A program made the position numbers and the translations under genes. From Caldilineae bacterium (GTDB lineage Bacteria > Chloroflexota > Anaerolineae > DUEN01), in contig DUEN01000057.1 in assembly GCA_011176545.1 (NCBI GenBank), forward strand, positions 1 through 35,122: 35,122 bases of DNA, written 5' to 3'. This document shows, piece after piece, positions 1-7,845 of this stretch (position 1 is the stretch's first letter; every line of letters starts with the position of its first letter). The notes below the pieces were generated by a model, which saw only the letters and a program-made list of their open reading frames with translations, made no database searches and was not told the origin of the DNA.

Positions 1-1215
1 AAAGTTCAAGGCTTTCTGGGCATTGTCTCCCGCCAACAAGGCGATATGGAGGCGGCTGAAACATGCTATCGCCGCTCGTTAGAGGTCTGCCGCAACACCG
101 GAGACATCGTTGGGGAGGCGCGCGACCTGAACAATCTGGCCACGCTTCTGTACTACCGGGGGAAAATAAGTCAGGCGCTCCAGCTTTTCGATCAGACTGC
201 CGCCATCTGCTACAAGATCAAGGATCGCCATCAAGAAGCCCTGGCGCGCAGCAACGCTGCCTCCATCCGCAGTGACATGCTGGGAGACGACGAGCAGGCC
301 ACCAGCGACATTGAAGTGGCGTTAGCCTACGCTCGAGAGAGCGGCGACCAGGTGATTGAAGCCCATGCTCTGGGAACTCTGGCCGAGATCGCCCGGCGGC
401 GAGGAGAGCTGGACAAAGCTCGCGGCTACCTAGAAGCTGCGTTGGCCAAGTCGGAAGGCATAGGCGAGCAGTGGGATAGCCTGCAACTGCAGCGCATTCT
501 GGCCTTGATCGCCTTGGATGCGGGAGATGCTCAAGAAGCATTGGCCCAACTGGAGGCAGCCGAAGCGGCATGCCAGGAAATGGGCCTGGTTGACATGGCG
601 ATCTTCCTGCAAGCCATGCGGGGCAAGGCGCTTTGGGAGTTGGGGGAACCTGAAGATGCCCTCGCAGCCACCAGCGCGGCTGTAGACCAACTTAAGCCCG
701 GCGTCGATCAACCTTACCTCGTGCACTTTTGGCACGCCGAAGTGCTTTCCGCCCTGGGCCGAACGGATGAAGCCCGCATGGCGCTGGAGTGGGCGTACCA
801 GGAGTTGATGGCTGCACTGCAAGGACTTTCCCCTGAGCAGCGGCAAATGAGCCTGGAGCGAGTGTCCGAACACCACGCCATCGTGAAGGCTTGGCAAGCC
901 ATCCAACCCCGCCGCGTTTCCTTCCGCCTGCCCCGTGACAATGCCCCCATAGGCCGCCCGTTGCGCGACGATGAATGGGTGGAGGGCACCTGGACGGCGG
1001 AGGCGCCGGAGGACGCAACCATCCCTGGCAAGAAAGCCCGCCGCCAACACCGTTTGCTATGCCTGCTGCGGGAGGCCGCTGAGCAAGGGGCCATCCCCAC
1101 GGTAGACGACTTGGCGACAATCCTGGAGGTGAGTCCGAAGACCATCAAACGCGACCTAGCCGCCTTGCGCCAGGCAGGACATGACGTCCGCACGCGAGGC
1201 ACACGCGGAAGGTAG
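1..1215 (+). CDS. TPR-repeat regulator with C-terminal HTH (5' end outside window)
   Basis: The reading frame is open from base 1, so the first in-window ATG (46) is probably internal: the residues before it already form half of a TPR helix pair. Degenerate TPR units of about 40 residues (GD..EA...Y..AL motifs) fill roughly residues 1-290. A basic linker follows, and the last 60 residues read as a helix-turn-helix (TVDDLATILEVSPKTIKRDL) like those of DeoR-type or winged-helix regulators. In Chloroflexota such TPR proteins are often the C-terminal part of large AfsR/MalT-like regulators with an NTPase module upstream, but that part is not visible here. The role is inferred as signal-responsive transcription control. 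A strong hairpin terminator lies 110 bp downstream, so the gene probably ends its transcript. Confidence 0.8.
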   Translation, partial: KVQGFLGIVSRQQGDMEAAETCYRRSLEVCRNTGDIVGEARDLNNLATLLYYRGKISQALQLFDQTAAICYKIKDRHQEALARSNAASIRSDMLGDDEQATSDIEVALAYARESGDQVIEAHALGTLAEIARRRGELDKARGYLEAALAKSEGIGEQWDSLQLQRILALIALDAGDAQEALAQLEAAEAACQEMGLVDMAIFLQAMRGKALWELGEPEDALAATSAAVDQLKPGVDQPYLVHFWHAEVLSALGRTDEARMALEWAYQELMAALQGLSPEQRQMSLERVSEHHAIVKAWQAIQPRRVSFRLPRDNAPIGRPLRDDEWVEGTWTAEAPEDATIPGKKARRQHRLLCLLREAAEQGAIPTVDDLATILEVSPKTIKRDLAALRQAGHDVRTRGTRGR

Positions 1216-1324
1216 CATCCAGGTGGGTTAGATACACGTTGCTCAATACAAGTAAGCTGTTTATCCTTGCAACCTTGATCGCTTTTCTGACGGACGACTG
1301 AACTTGTCACGGCAAACCACTACC

Positions 1325-1359
1325 AAAATGACCCCAAGGTCACTCCTTGGGGTCATTTT
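1325..1359. terminator. Rho-independent bidirectional terminator
   Basis: Perfect 15-bp inverted repeat AAAATGACCCCAAGG (1325-1339) / CCTTGGGGTCATTTT (1345-1359) with loop TCACT, followed by a T run to 1361. It has A's before and T's after the stem, so it can work in both directions. It closes the TPR regulator transcript and makes translation starts upstream of it unlikely for the next small gene. Confidence 0.9.
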
Positions 1360-1414
1360 TTCTGAGATGGATGGAGATAATGGAGAGACACCCATCTGTT
1401 ATGCTGCAGGGGAC

Positions 1415-1612
1415 ATGAGATCGCTCAGCAAAAGCAACACATCCTTCGTTGTCCGTATCTGGTGGGAGGAAGGGGAAGCAGAGCCTGACCGCCAACGCTT
1501 TTGGCGAGGTTGGGTGCAACATGTCCGCTCTGGCGAGGCGGCCTATGTCGAGGACGTGGAGCGGTTACTCGACTTCATCGAACGGTGGACTGGCAGCCTG
1601 AGAGGGCCATAA
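1415..1612 (+). CDS. Small hypothetical protein (65 aa)
   Basis: I do not recognise the family with certainty. The frame stays open back to 1304, but the longer version would be translated through the terminator hairpin at 1325-1359. The ATG at 1415, preceded by GCAGGGGAC, gives a compact 65-residue protein; ATG 1367 is a second possibility. The product is soluble and acidic-aromatic, with VVRIWWEE near the start, RFWRGWVQHV in the middle and a C-terminal helix (VEDVERLLDFIERW). Small proteins with an 'F.VRIWWE...WRG.V.H' pattern are, from memory, scattered in Chloroflexota genomes without known function. It lies 53 bp before the next membrane protein gene on the same strand. Confidence 0.6.
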   Translation: MRSLSKSNTSFVVRIWWEEGEAEPDRQRFWRGWVQHVRSGEAAYVEDVERLLDFIERWTGSLRGP

Positions 1613-1665
1613 GCCAGCGCTGAAAAACCTAGCAAAGATTGAGATAACATTTGAGGAGGGAAACC

Positions 1666-2253
1666 ATGGATGCTCTCATTGACACTCTCAGGGTTATCCA
1701 CATTATCAATGCCATCCTAATGGCGTGGCCCTTCTACGCCCTGGTCGCTGTCAATCAACGCGTTCGACTGGGGCCGCCACTAGGCGATCGTACCGACACT
1801 TATATGGAGAACATCATCAGGAATCGCACCCTCCCCTGCTTCATCTTCCAGGCCACGGCGTTGGTCACCGGGATGGCGCTGGTGCTGCTGCGCGGAATGG
1901 GTCTGGAGGCCCTGGTCACCAACGTGGCGTTGGGCGTCAAGCTCCTGCTGCTTCTGCTCATCGCTGGCCTTCTGACTTACGTTCACACCAGCCTGCAACC
2001 GCGCATTGACGCTCTCTTCGCCCAGGCGGCCAGCAGCCCGGTGCCTCAAGAAATCGCTCAGCAGATCGGGCCTCTGCGTCTGCGCCGCAAACGCATCGCC
2101 TCAGTCTGCATGTTCGTGGTCCTGACGTTGGCCATGCTGGGGGTCCAGGTGTGGAAGCCCTTCCCGCTGTGGCTGACCGCTGTGCTGGTCATCGCTATTG
2201 CCCTCTTCACCTGGCGGGCATACAAGAGTGTCACGCCATATGGATGGGTCTGA
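1666..2253 (+). CDS. DUF2269/CopD-like integral membrane protein
   Basis: ATG 1666 is chosen because GAGGAGGG (1653-1660) lies 5 bases upstream; the in-frame TTG at 1651 lies just before that site. The 195-residue product is almost entirely membrane: hydrophobic helices at about 8-28, 50-72, 80-100, 140-160 and 165-183. The opening VIHIINAILMAWPFYALVAV, with a His in the first helix, resembles DUF2269 and CopD-type membrane proteins. No signal peptide or soluble domain is present. A copper or heme link is only an inference from family resemblance and from the P-type ATPase gene downstream on the other strand. Confidence 0.7.
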   Translation: MDALIDTLRVIHIINAILMAWPFYALVAVNQRVRLGPPLGDRTDTYMENIIRNRTLPCFIFQATALVTGMALVLLRGMGLEALVTNVALGVKLLLLLLIAGLLTYVHTSLQPRIDALFAQAASSPVPQEIAQQIGPLRLRRKRIASVCMFVVLTLAMLGVQVWKPFPLWLTAVLVIAIALFTWRAYKSVTPYGWV

Positions 2254-2369
2254 GAAGACGACCGCCGTAGCAGGCCGAGAACCGAGACGTGGGAGACCGA
2301 AAGGGATGCACTCGTGAGAAAGCCTGGGGCATGTGTTTCAAAATATAAATCTGGAAGGAGATGATTGGC

Positions 2370-2708
2370 ATGACTGCAACCTTGGATGAGCTGCTCCAGA
2401 TCGAGGGCGTCGTCGCCGCGGGTGAGTTCACTGCTGATGGTAAGTTGGTAGACTACAAGGCGACGATGGACATGTCACCCGAGTTGGCGGCGCAGTCGGC
2501 TCAATTCTGCGCCACGGTCACGATGCTGTTCAATACCTTAGCCGGCGCATTCTCGCAACTGAGCCAGATGAACTGGGTGCCGCAACAGGGCTGGATGTAC
2601 GCTGGTGGTGACATGACGGTAGCCATCGGTGGAAACAAAGGGGTCTTTGTCGAGACCGCCAAGGCCGACTTCAACCAGTTGTTCGAAGCCCTCGTCGGTC
2701 CTCGGTAG
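2370..2708 (+). CDS. DUF2173-like (roadblock-like) small protein
   Basis: AAGGAG at 2355-2360 abuts ATG 2361 but sits 9 bases before ATG 2370, so the second ATG is preferred (112 aa). The opening MTATLDELLQIEGVVAAGEF and the block GWMYAGGDMTVAIGGNKGVF match my memory of the DUF2173 family, small alpha/beta proteins related in fold to roadblock/LC7. No enzymatic motif is visible and the protein is cytoplasmic with no signal. The function is unknown, and a protein-protein interaction role is the most one can infer. TATAAAT at 2345-2350 could be part of a promoter -10 or simply an AT-rich leader. Confidence 0.75.
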   Translation: MTATLDELLQIEGVVAAGEFTADGKLVDYKATMDMSPELAAQSAQFCATVTMLFNTLAGAFSQLSQMNWVPQQGWMYAGGDMTVAIGGNKGVFVETAKADFNQLFEALVGPR

Positions 2709-2817
2709 AGCAAAGGGATAGGCTGGCCGCAAAAGCCCCAGGCTGGCCAGCTCCCCCCTACAACATGACGCTGGCGGCCATCGCCTGAATGCTCCGACCT
2801 CATCGTAGATAACAAGG

Positions 2818-2831
2818 TACCCTATAGGGTA
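2818..2831. repeat. 14-bp palindrome over the ATPase stop codon
   Basis: TACCCTATAGGGTA is a perfect palindrome that includes the stop codon of the minus-strand ATPase (CTA, 2822-2824). It has no T tract and is probably incidental or a weak 3' end structure. Confidence 0.35.
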
Positions 2832-5293
2832 GCGGACTTTCTCCCCTCTTTTGTTCCGACCCTGGGGATCAGTCGCCCGGCGAAGGAGTTGATCAGCACC
2901 ATGCTCACACTCAGTATCATGGCCACCATGGCCCAGACGGGATGCACCAGCCCGGTCGTCGCCAGTGGTACGCCGATGCCGTTGAATGAGAAGGCCAGCG
3001 CCAGGTTCTGCACCGTCTTGCGGTATGACGAACGGGCGATGTAGTAGGCGTCCACCACGCCGCCCAGCCGGTCGCCCACCAGGATGATGTCCGCCGACTC
3101 GATGGCGATGTCCGTCCCGGTGCCGATGGCGATGCCCACATCCGCCTGCATCAGCGCCGGCGCGTCGTTGATGCCGTCCCCCACCATGGCGACCCGTAGG
3201 GGCGAACGGCCGTTCGCCTCTACGGCTTGGAGCTCACGTATCTTCGCTGCCTTCTCATTGGGCAGCACCTGAGCCAAGACCTCCTCAATGCCCACGGCCC
3301 TCGCCACAGCCCGAGCCGTCCGTTCGTTATCACCGGTGATCATGATGGGCCTCAGCCCCGCCGCCTTCATGCGGGCGATAGCTTCGCGGGCGTCCTCTTT
3401 CAAGGTGTCGGCGATGGCGATCAAACCGACCAGCGACGAAGGACCAACGACGAAGGATGAATAAGCCCCTTGGTCGTTCGTCGTTGGTCCTTCGTCGGCG
3501 AGTGCAATGAGCACCACGGTTTTACCTTCGGCCTGCAAACGCTCCAGGGTGGCGCGGATAGGAGTCAGATCTATCTCCAAGTCCTGGGAGAAGAAGGCCG
3601 GGCTGCCGACATGGACGATGCGGCCATCCACCCTGGCCGTTACCCCCTTGCCTGGCACGGCCTGGAAATCCGTGACCTTCGCCGGATCAATGCCCTGGTC
3701 CAGGGCGTAGTTCACGATGGCCCGGCCCACGGGATGCTCCGAGACGCTTTCAGCGCTGGCAGCCAGGCGCAGCAAGCGGGCTTGCGGGACTGTGAGTTTA
3801 TGGGTTTGCGAGTTTGCGTCTACTCGTCCGCTCGCATACTCGCCCATCCGCTTACCCGCATACTCGCCTACCTGCATACCCGCATGCTCGCCTACCCGCA
3901 TACCCACCTCTCGTCCCTCGCTCCACGCAACCACATTCGTGACTGCAGGCTTGCCCTTCGTGATTGTCCCCGTCTTATCCAGCACGACCACCCGCACGTC
4001 CTTGAAGACCTGGAAAGCCTCGCCAGAGCGCATCAGGATGCCCTTCTGGGCTGCCTCGCCACCGCCGCGAATCATGGCCAATGGGGTCGCCATGCCTAGC
4101 GCGCAGGGATAGCCCATGACGAACACGGCTAGGGCCGCGTAGACCGCCCGTGGCAGGTCCACCTGGCCGGTCACGGCCCACGCGCCGATGGTCCAGATCA
4201 GGAAGCCCAGGACGGCGAACCCCACCACACCTGGCACGTAATATCTCAGCACCACGTCTACCACTTGTAGGATGCCCGGTTTCATGGCCCGCGCTTCCTC
4301 GATATAGCGGGCCACCTGCTGGAGAAAGCTTTCCTCGCCCACCTTGGTTACTTCGATTACCAGCGTCCCCGTCTGGTTGATTGAGCCACCGATGACTTCG
4401 TCGCCCACGGTTTTCTCCGCCGGAAAGGGTTCGCCGGTGACCAGGCTCTCGTCCACCCCTGAGGACCCCTCGATGATCCGGCCGTCCACCGGGATAGACT
4501 CTCCTGGTCGCACTCGCACTCGATCGCCGGGCTTCACCTCCTCGATGGGAACCTCCTCCTCGCGCCCGTCGCGGATCACCCGCGCGGTGGCCGGTTGCAG
4601 GTCCAGCAACTTGCGCACCGCCTGGGAGGCACGCGTGCGTACCAGGAGCGATGTATAACCTGAGAGGATGTGGTAGGTCGTGACGAAGGTGGCCACGGCG
4701 AAGAAGTCGGCGGCTGGGAACTGCAGCACTGGCAGGTTCAGAAAGCGCCCCATCAACCCCAGCACCCCGCCGATCAGCCCAGCGCAGGCGCCCAGCTCCA
4801 GCAGCACGTGCTGGTTGAGAATGCCCCGGCGCAGGGAGTGGTACGCCATCTTCAGGATGTACAATCCGGGCCCAAAGACGGTGGTCACTGCCAGGAGCGG
4901 CATGACGGTCAGCATGATCGGCTGCAGCATGGCCTGGGGGACGAGTTTCAACCACATGGCCAGCATCAACAGGGCGCTGATGACGGTGAACACGCCCGCC
5001 AGGATCAACCGCTGGCGCTCAATGCGCAGCTGCTTCTCCTGCTCTTCGAAGGAGCGGACCTTGCGCGGGTCGCGCACCGTGTAGCCCAGGCTGCGCAGGG
5101 TGTCCCGTAGCTCCGTGGGTGTGATCTTCTGGGGATCGTAACGGATCAGCGCTTCTTCATGGGATAGGCTGACATGCACCTCGTACACCCCATCCATGCG
5201 GCTGTAGGCCTTATGGATGGTTTCGGTGCAGAAGGAACAGGACATGCCGCCGATTTTGACTTGCAGGGTTTCAACCGCGTGTGCTTTGCTCAT
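2822..5293 (-). CDS. Heavy-metal P1B-type ATPase with YPC motif and in-frame repeat insertions
   Basis: An 823-residue cation pump. An N-terminal HMA domain (about 10-70) carries GGMSCSFC (Cys19, Cys22). The catalytic core has [15 protein letters not shown], phosphorylation motif [11 protein letters not shown] (Asp439), SEHPVG in the nucleotide domain and GDGINDAP. The transmembrane metal motif is YPC (395-397), not the usual CPC; the codon is TAT. The last helices have FN and MILSVS where Cu(I) pumps have YN and MxxSS, so the substrate cannot be read from known rules. Compared with the second ATPase in the window it has three loop insertions, at about 463-500, 600-620 and 690-700, each coinciding with a repeat element. 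The frame is intact throughout, so the gene appears functional. It lies 84 bp downstream of the CapA-like gene. Confidence 0.93.
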   Translation of the reverse strand: MSKAHAVETLQVKIGGMSCSFCTETIHKAYSRMDGVYEVHVSLSHEEALIRYDPQKITPTELRDTLRSLGYTVRDPRKVRSFEEQEKQLRIERQRLILAGVFTVISALLMLAMWLKLVPQAMLQPIMLTVMPLLAVTTVFGPGLYILKMAYHSLRRGILNQHVLLELGACAGLIGGVLGLMGRFLNLPVLQFPAADFFAVATFVTTYHILSGYTSLLVRTRASQAVRKLLDLQPATARVIRDGREEEVPIEEVKPGDRVRVRPGESIPVDGRIIEGSSGVDESLVTGEPFPAEKTVGDEVIGGSINQTGTLVIEVTKVGEESFLQQVARYIEEARAMKPGILQVVDVVLRYYVPGVVGFAVLGFLIWTIGAWAVTGQVDLPRAVYAALAVFVMGYPCALGMATPLAMIRGGGEAAQKGILMRSGEAFQVFKDVRVVVLDKTGTITKGKPAVTNVVAWSEGREVGMRVGEHAGMQVGEYAGKRMGEYASGRVDANSQTHKLTVPQARLLRLAASAESVSEHPVGRAIVNYALDQGIDPAKVTDFQAVPGKGVTARVDGRIVHVGSPAFFSQDLEIDLTPIRATLERLQAEGKTVVLIALADEGPTTNDQGAYSSFVVGPSSLVGLIAIADTLKEDAREAIARMKAAGLRPIMITGDNERTARAVARAVGIEEVLAQVLPNEKAAKIRELQAVEANGRSPLRVAMVGDGINDAPALMQADVGIAIGTGTDIAIESADIILVGDRLGGVVDAYYIARSSYRKTVQNLALAFSFNGIGVPLATTGLVHPVWAMVAMILSVSMVLINSFAGRLIPRVGTKEGRKSATL
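3195..3224. repeat. 30-bp palindromic element inside ATPase gene (copy A)
   Basis: Arms CGTAGGGGCGAACGG / CCGTTCGCCTCTACG, 15 bp each with one mismatch and no loop. It belongs to the same sequence family as the intergenic palindrome at 13323-13352. Read on the minus strand it contributes roughly residues [11 protein letters not shown] just before MVGDGIND, where the second ATPase has only REGRK. Confidence 0.85.
3435..3496. repeat. Long inverted repeat inside ATPase gene
   Basis: Perfect 20-bp inverted repeat GACGAAGGACCAACGACGAA (3435-3454) and its complement (3477-3496), separated by 22 bases. It is translated in frame as part of [19 protein letters not shown], a stretch absent from the corresponding loop of the second ATPase (VGDRPTAVG). 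Confidence 0.85.
3797..3907 (-). repeat. Degenerate octamer tandem array inside ATPase gene
   Basis: On the coding strand about 12 degenerate 8-base units with consensus near GCGRGTAK (for example gcgggtag, gcgagcat, gcgggtat, gcgagtat). Because 8 and 3 share no factor, three units make 8 codons, giving an 8-residue protein repeat ([24 protein letters not shown]) in the nucleotide-binding domain. Confidence 0.8.
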
Positions 5294-5339
5294 CTCTATC
5301 TGACGAGCTGGCTGTTCACACCCCAGGCCGGATGTTCAA

Positions 5340-5354
5340 GGCGCTTTCAGCGCC
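5340..5354. terminator. Weak hairpin between CapA-like gene and ATPase
   Basis: GGCGCT-TTC-AGCGCC, a 6-bp stem with a 3-base loop and no T tract. It sits in the 84-bp gap between the two minus-strand genes and could attenuate read-through or be part of a dispersed repeat. Confidence 0.3.
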
Positions 5355-5377
5355 CTTCGACTGCTCAGCCTGGCGGT

Positions 5378-6649
5378 TTAGTGCCAGGTACTGAGCTCCC
5401 ATCTCAGTGTCAATACATTGTTCTGATCTATCTCCACGCTCGTCCCCAACGGCTTCCCTTCCCGGTTCAGGACATCTCTTAACCACAACGCATCTGCCCT
5501 TGATGCCCGGTTTAGCCTGAAGTGCTGGATCTGCATGGGCGTCATTTGCAGGCGAACAAGCCTGCCCGTGGCCGGATCTACGCTCGCAAAGTACATCAAC
5601 GTCAGGTCCCCTCTGAAATCCTCATAGCCCGGGATCCCTTCGTAGTCGTTGATAAAGTCACCCGCACCGTAGATGATCAGTCTGTCCTTGTAAACTTCTA
5701 TGCCTTTCACGTGATGCGATGAGTGTCCATGAATGATGTCAACGCCTGCCTCGTCAATCAACCGGTGAGCGAATGCCATCTGTTCACGTGGGATGGTATA
5801 TCCCCAATTGCTTCCCCAGTGGATGGAGATCACAACGATATCCCCTGACTGTTCCACTGCTGCGACCTTCTCTTGAATGCGCCGAACGGCTTCATCCGAT
5901 AAGTCGGTCAACAGGTTGACCCCGGGCCTGTCTGCCGAGGCGGCCCAACTGATGGGGATCCCGCTGGTGACCACGCCGTAGGAGAAGATGATCACCCTTC
6001 CTTTGCCCGCAACTTCGATCACAGCTGGGGCCTCTGCCGCCTGAAGGTTCCGCCCCGCTCCCGCATACCTGATGCCAGCCTGCTTCAGCGTTTCCAGCGT
6101 CTCTGCGAGGCCGGCGTATCCCCAGTCGAGCACGTGATTGTTGGCCAGGGAACAGAAGTCGATTTGGGCTGCCGTCAAAGAAGGGATGTTCGCCGGGTTT
6201 ACGCGATAGTGTATTCCCTTTCCTGGCCAGGGCTCGTCGCTTGTGGTAATGCTGGTCTCCAGATTGATGATCTTTACGTCCGGGGCCACGCGCTCCCATT
6301 CTTCCAATGCATCTCCCCATATGTAGGAGAAGCTGACGGGTTGGGGAATCGGGCCGTGGACCTGCTCGGCCAGCTCCACATACCCGCGGGCGCTTTTCAT
6401 GTACGGCTCGTGGAGAAGGGGGTCGCCAGGGTGGGGCAGGATTTGATCGATGCCTCGGCCGATCATGACGTCACCGCTCATGAACAGGGTGATGAGATTG
6501 GCCGGCGTTGTGGGTTGAGCGGATGGTCGAATTTGGGGCCGCGGCGCTTGTTCTTCTCTTATCGCCTGTTTGCCACAGGCCAGCTCAGCGAGCAAAGCGA
6601 AAAGGAGAATTCCGATGAGCCCGTAGAAAAGCAGTCTCCTTTGCATCAT
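5378..6649 (-). CDS. CapA/PgsA-like metallophosphatase, probable lipoprotein
   Basis: ATG 6649 (an adjacent ATG lies at 6646) is chosen because it begins the hydrophobic leader LLFYGLIGILLFALLAELAC; upstream codons belong to a decayed regulator whose TGA overlaps this start by one base (TGATG), suggesting coupling. There is no obvious Shine-Dalgarno. The Cys after the leader could be lipidated, although -3 Glu makes the lipobox poor. The mature part has the CapA (PGA_cap) calcineurin-like signature: FMSGDVMIGRGID, IINLETSIT, SLANNHVLDWGY, VVISIHWGSNWG, IIHGHSSHHVKGIEVY and YGAGDFINDYEG. The His/Asp/Asn residues in these blocks are the expected metal ligands. CapA proteins act in poly-gamma-glutamate or envelope polymer pathways; no capB/capC is nearby, so the substrate is unknown. 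Confidence 0.88.
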   Translation of the reverse strand: MMQRRLLFYGLIGILLFALLAELACGKQAIREEQAPRPQIRPSAQPTTPANLITLFMSGDVMIGRGIDQILPHPGDPLLHEPYMKSARGYVELAEQVHGPIPQPVSFSYIWGDALEEWERVAPDVKIINLETSITTSDEPWPGKGIHYRVNPANIPSLTAAQIDFCSLANNHVLDWGYAGLAETLETLKQAGIRYAGAGRNLQAAEAPAVIEVAGKGRVIIFSYGVVTSGIPISWAASADRPGVNLLTDLSDEAVRRIQEKVAAVEQSGDIVVISIHWGSNWGYTIPREQMAFAHRLIDEAGVDIIHGHSSHHVKGIEVYKDRLIIYGAGDFINDYEGIPGYEDFRGDLTLMYFASVDPATGRLVRLQMTPMQIQHFRLNRASRADALWLRDVLNREGKPLGTSVEIDQNNVLTLRWELSTWH

Positions 6650-6978
6650 CAACCGTGGTGGGGATCGAAGCAGTATACCTCTCCCTCCGCCGCCACGTAC
6701 CGGAAGGGGGCTCTTGAGACCAAGTAGGACTCCAACACCCGCTGCAGCCCACTGTAAACGGTCCGAAACGTGGCCTGTGCTCTCTGGGGATCCTCCCTCG
6801 GCCAGAAGTCCTCCAGGATGCAATCTCGGGGCGGGAGCTCCCCCTAATGCAGGGTAAAATACTGAAAGAGGCGCCGTGCGATGGGACATCGCCAGGCTTC
6901 ATCTGGCACCACCTGCCCCCCGCGCCATAGGGCAAACTCCTCCATTAGTTTCACCTTCAGGGGCAGCGGCGGATGCGA
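6649..6978 (-). pseudogene. Decayed BTAD/SARP-type regulator N-terminal domain
   Basis: Minus-strand conceptual translation gives LKVKLMEEFALWRGGQVVPDEAW..RRLFQYFTLH, then an in-frame TAG (6844-6846), then ELPPRDCILEDFWPREDPQR, an FRTVYSGLQRVLES helix and FRYVAAEGEVYCFDP. This matches the winged-helix N-terminal domain of AfsR/SARP (BTAD) activators, including the W-hairpin ending. The amber codon, the lack of a clear start and the absence of the BTAD TPR half indicate a remnant. Its TGA (6649-6651) overlaps the CapA-like start, and a good promoter lies just upstream, so the remnant may now serve as the leader of capA transcription. Confidence 0.7.
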
Positions 6979-6982
6979 TTGT

Positions 6983-7012
6983 ATTCTACCCTCTCAACGC
7001 CTCAGGTGTCAA
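6983..7012 (-). promoter_or_regulatory. Sigma-70-type promoter for regulator remnant and CapA-like gene
   Basis: On the minus strand TTGACA (7012-7007), an 18-base spacer, then TAGAAT (6988-6983). The -35 box is the exact consensus and the -10 box matches 5 of 6. It directly precedes the BTAD remnant. Confidence 0.65.
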
Positions 7013-7279
7013 CACAAGCGTTTTTTCGACCCCGTTCAGATTCCAGATTATTGGCCTTCGCCGCCCCGCTCAGCTGAACTTACAGCGGTGGGGACCGGTC
7101 TTCTCTACACGGGCTCGATCGAACACGCCTTTTGGCGGGGGCGCTCATAGGCTGAATGGCGCTGGTACCACCACGTGGGTCAGGGCACAATAAAAAACGA
7201 GCGCGTTGAAGACGCTAAAAGTCCCAGCCCTTGCAAATCGGGGTAGGATGGTCACCAGCAGTTCCGGGAGGCGAGAGTT
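7013..7279. other. Intergenic region without recognisable gene
   Basis: Between the minus-strand promoter and the next plus-strand gene. No open frame here has coding character, and I see no RNA gene or strong hairpin. A promoter for the 7280 gene is not evident. Confidence 0.5.
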
Positions 7280-7564
7280 GTGAGAGCCCAAGGCCGTAAT
7301 CTCCATCTGTGGCTGATGTTATTGTGTTGCCTCATTCCCATAGCCGCGCTGGGTGCCATTTTCCTGTTGAACGTACCGGTATCCAGCGCGCTGCTGTTCG
7401 CCCTTATCCTGCTGTGCCCACTGAGCCACCTGCTGTTGATGGGGCGATTCGGTCACACGCACGGCGCCGCGCAAAACGCCGAGGATGTGATATCGGGCGC
7501 GCCTCCCCCACGGCCGAGCGGTTCGCGTCCAAAATCGGAGCGCGATAGAACACCTTCCAGCTAA
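7280..7564 (+). CDS. DUF2933-like small membrane protein
   Basis: GTG start with GGGAGG about 8 bases upstream. The product of 94 residues has two hydrophobic helices (LMLLCCLIPIAALGAIFLL and SSALLFALILLCPLSHLLLM) followed by FGHTHG and a Pro/Arg-rich polar tail. The helix pattern with CC near the first helix and CPLSHLL(L)M in the second resembles small DUF2933-type proteins that accompany copper and heavy-metal genes. The Cys and His residues might bind metal, but this is inference. It is followed by a 281-bp gap before the cytochrome c maturation genes. Confidence 0.65.
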   Translation: MRAQGRNLHLWLMLLCCLIPIAALGAIFLLNVPVSSALLFALILLCPLSHLLLMGRFGHTHGAAQNAEDVISGAPPPRPSGSRPKSERDRTPSS

Positions 7565-7845
7565 ATCGCACAGATCGCCTGTGCTCATCCTGGCATCCCC
7601 TTCACCGGGATGGCGTCTTGAGGCTGGCCTGTCACCATGAACGGCTCCACGCTCGCGTCGTCTCACTCCCCGAGAAGCCCGAAGTCGCCCTTGCCATCTG
7701 GAACACGGGCCTGGCGCCGCTGGTTGCTGGCCAGTGCCACGGTTCCCGCACGTGTCATGTGTATGGTAACGGACATGGCAGCCAGTGCGCCCTCATCTGG
7801 CTCAGGCCAGGATGAGTTCGTTGGACTCTGTCGGGAGAAAGCGGC
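7565..7845. other. Intergenic region, no gene supported
   Basis: It contains only a short CATCCC..GGGATG inverted repeat. Open frames exist but lack a ribosome binding site and plausible composition. Confidence 0.45.

Noticed and set aside
1304..1414. Longer start of the small protein at 1415
   Set aside because: Translation would pass through the terminator hairpin at 1325-1359, and the added residues show no conserved character.
3470..4112. Plus-strand open frames across the ATPase gene
   Set aside because: They are antisense to a P-type ATPase with all catalytic motifs and have no ribosome binding site or known domain.
6844..6846. TAG in the BTAD remnant as a recoded (pyrrolysine) codon
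   Set aside because: No start codon, no rest of the regulator and no methylamine genes; simple decay is more likely.
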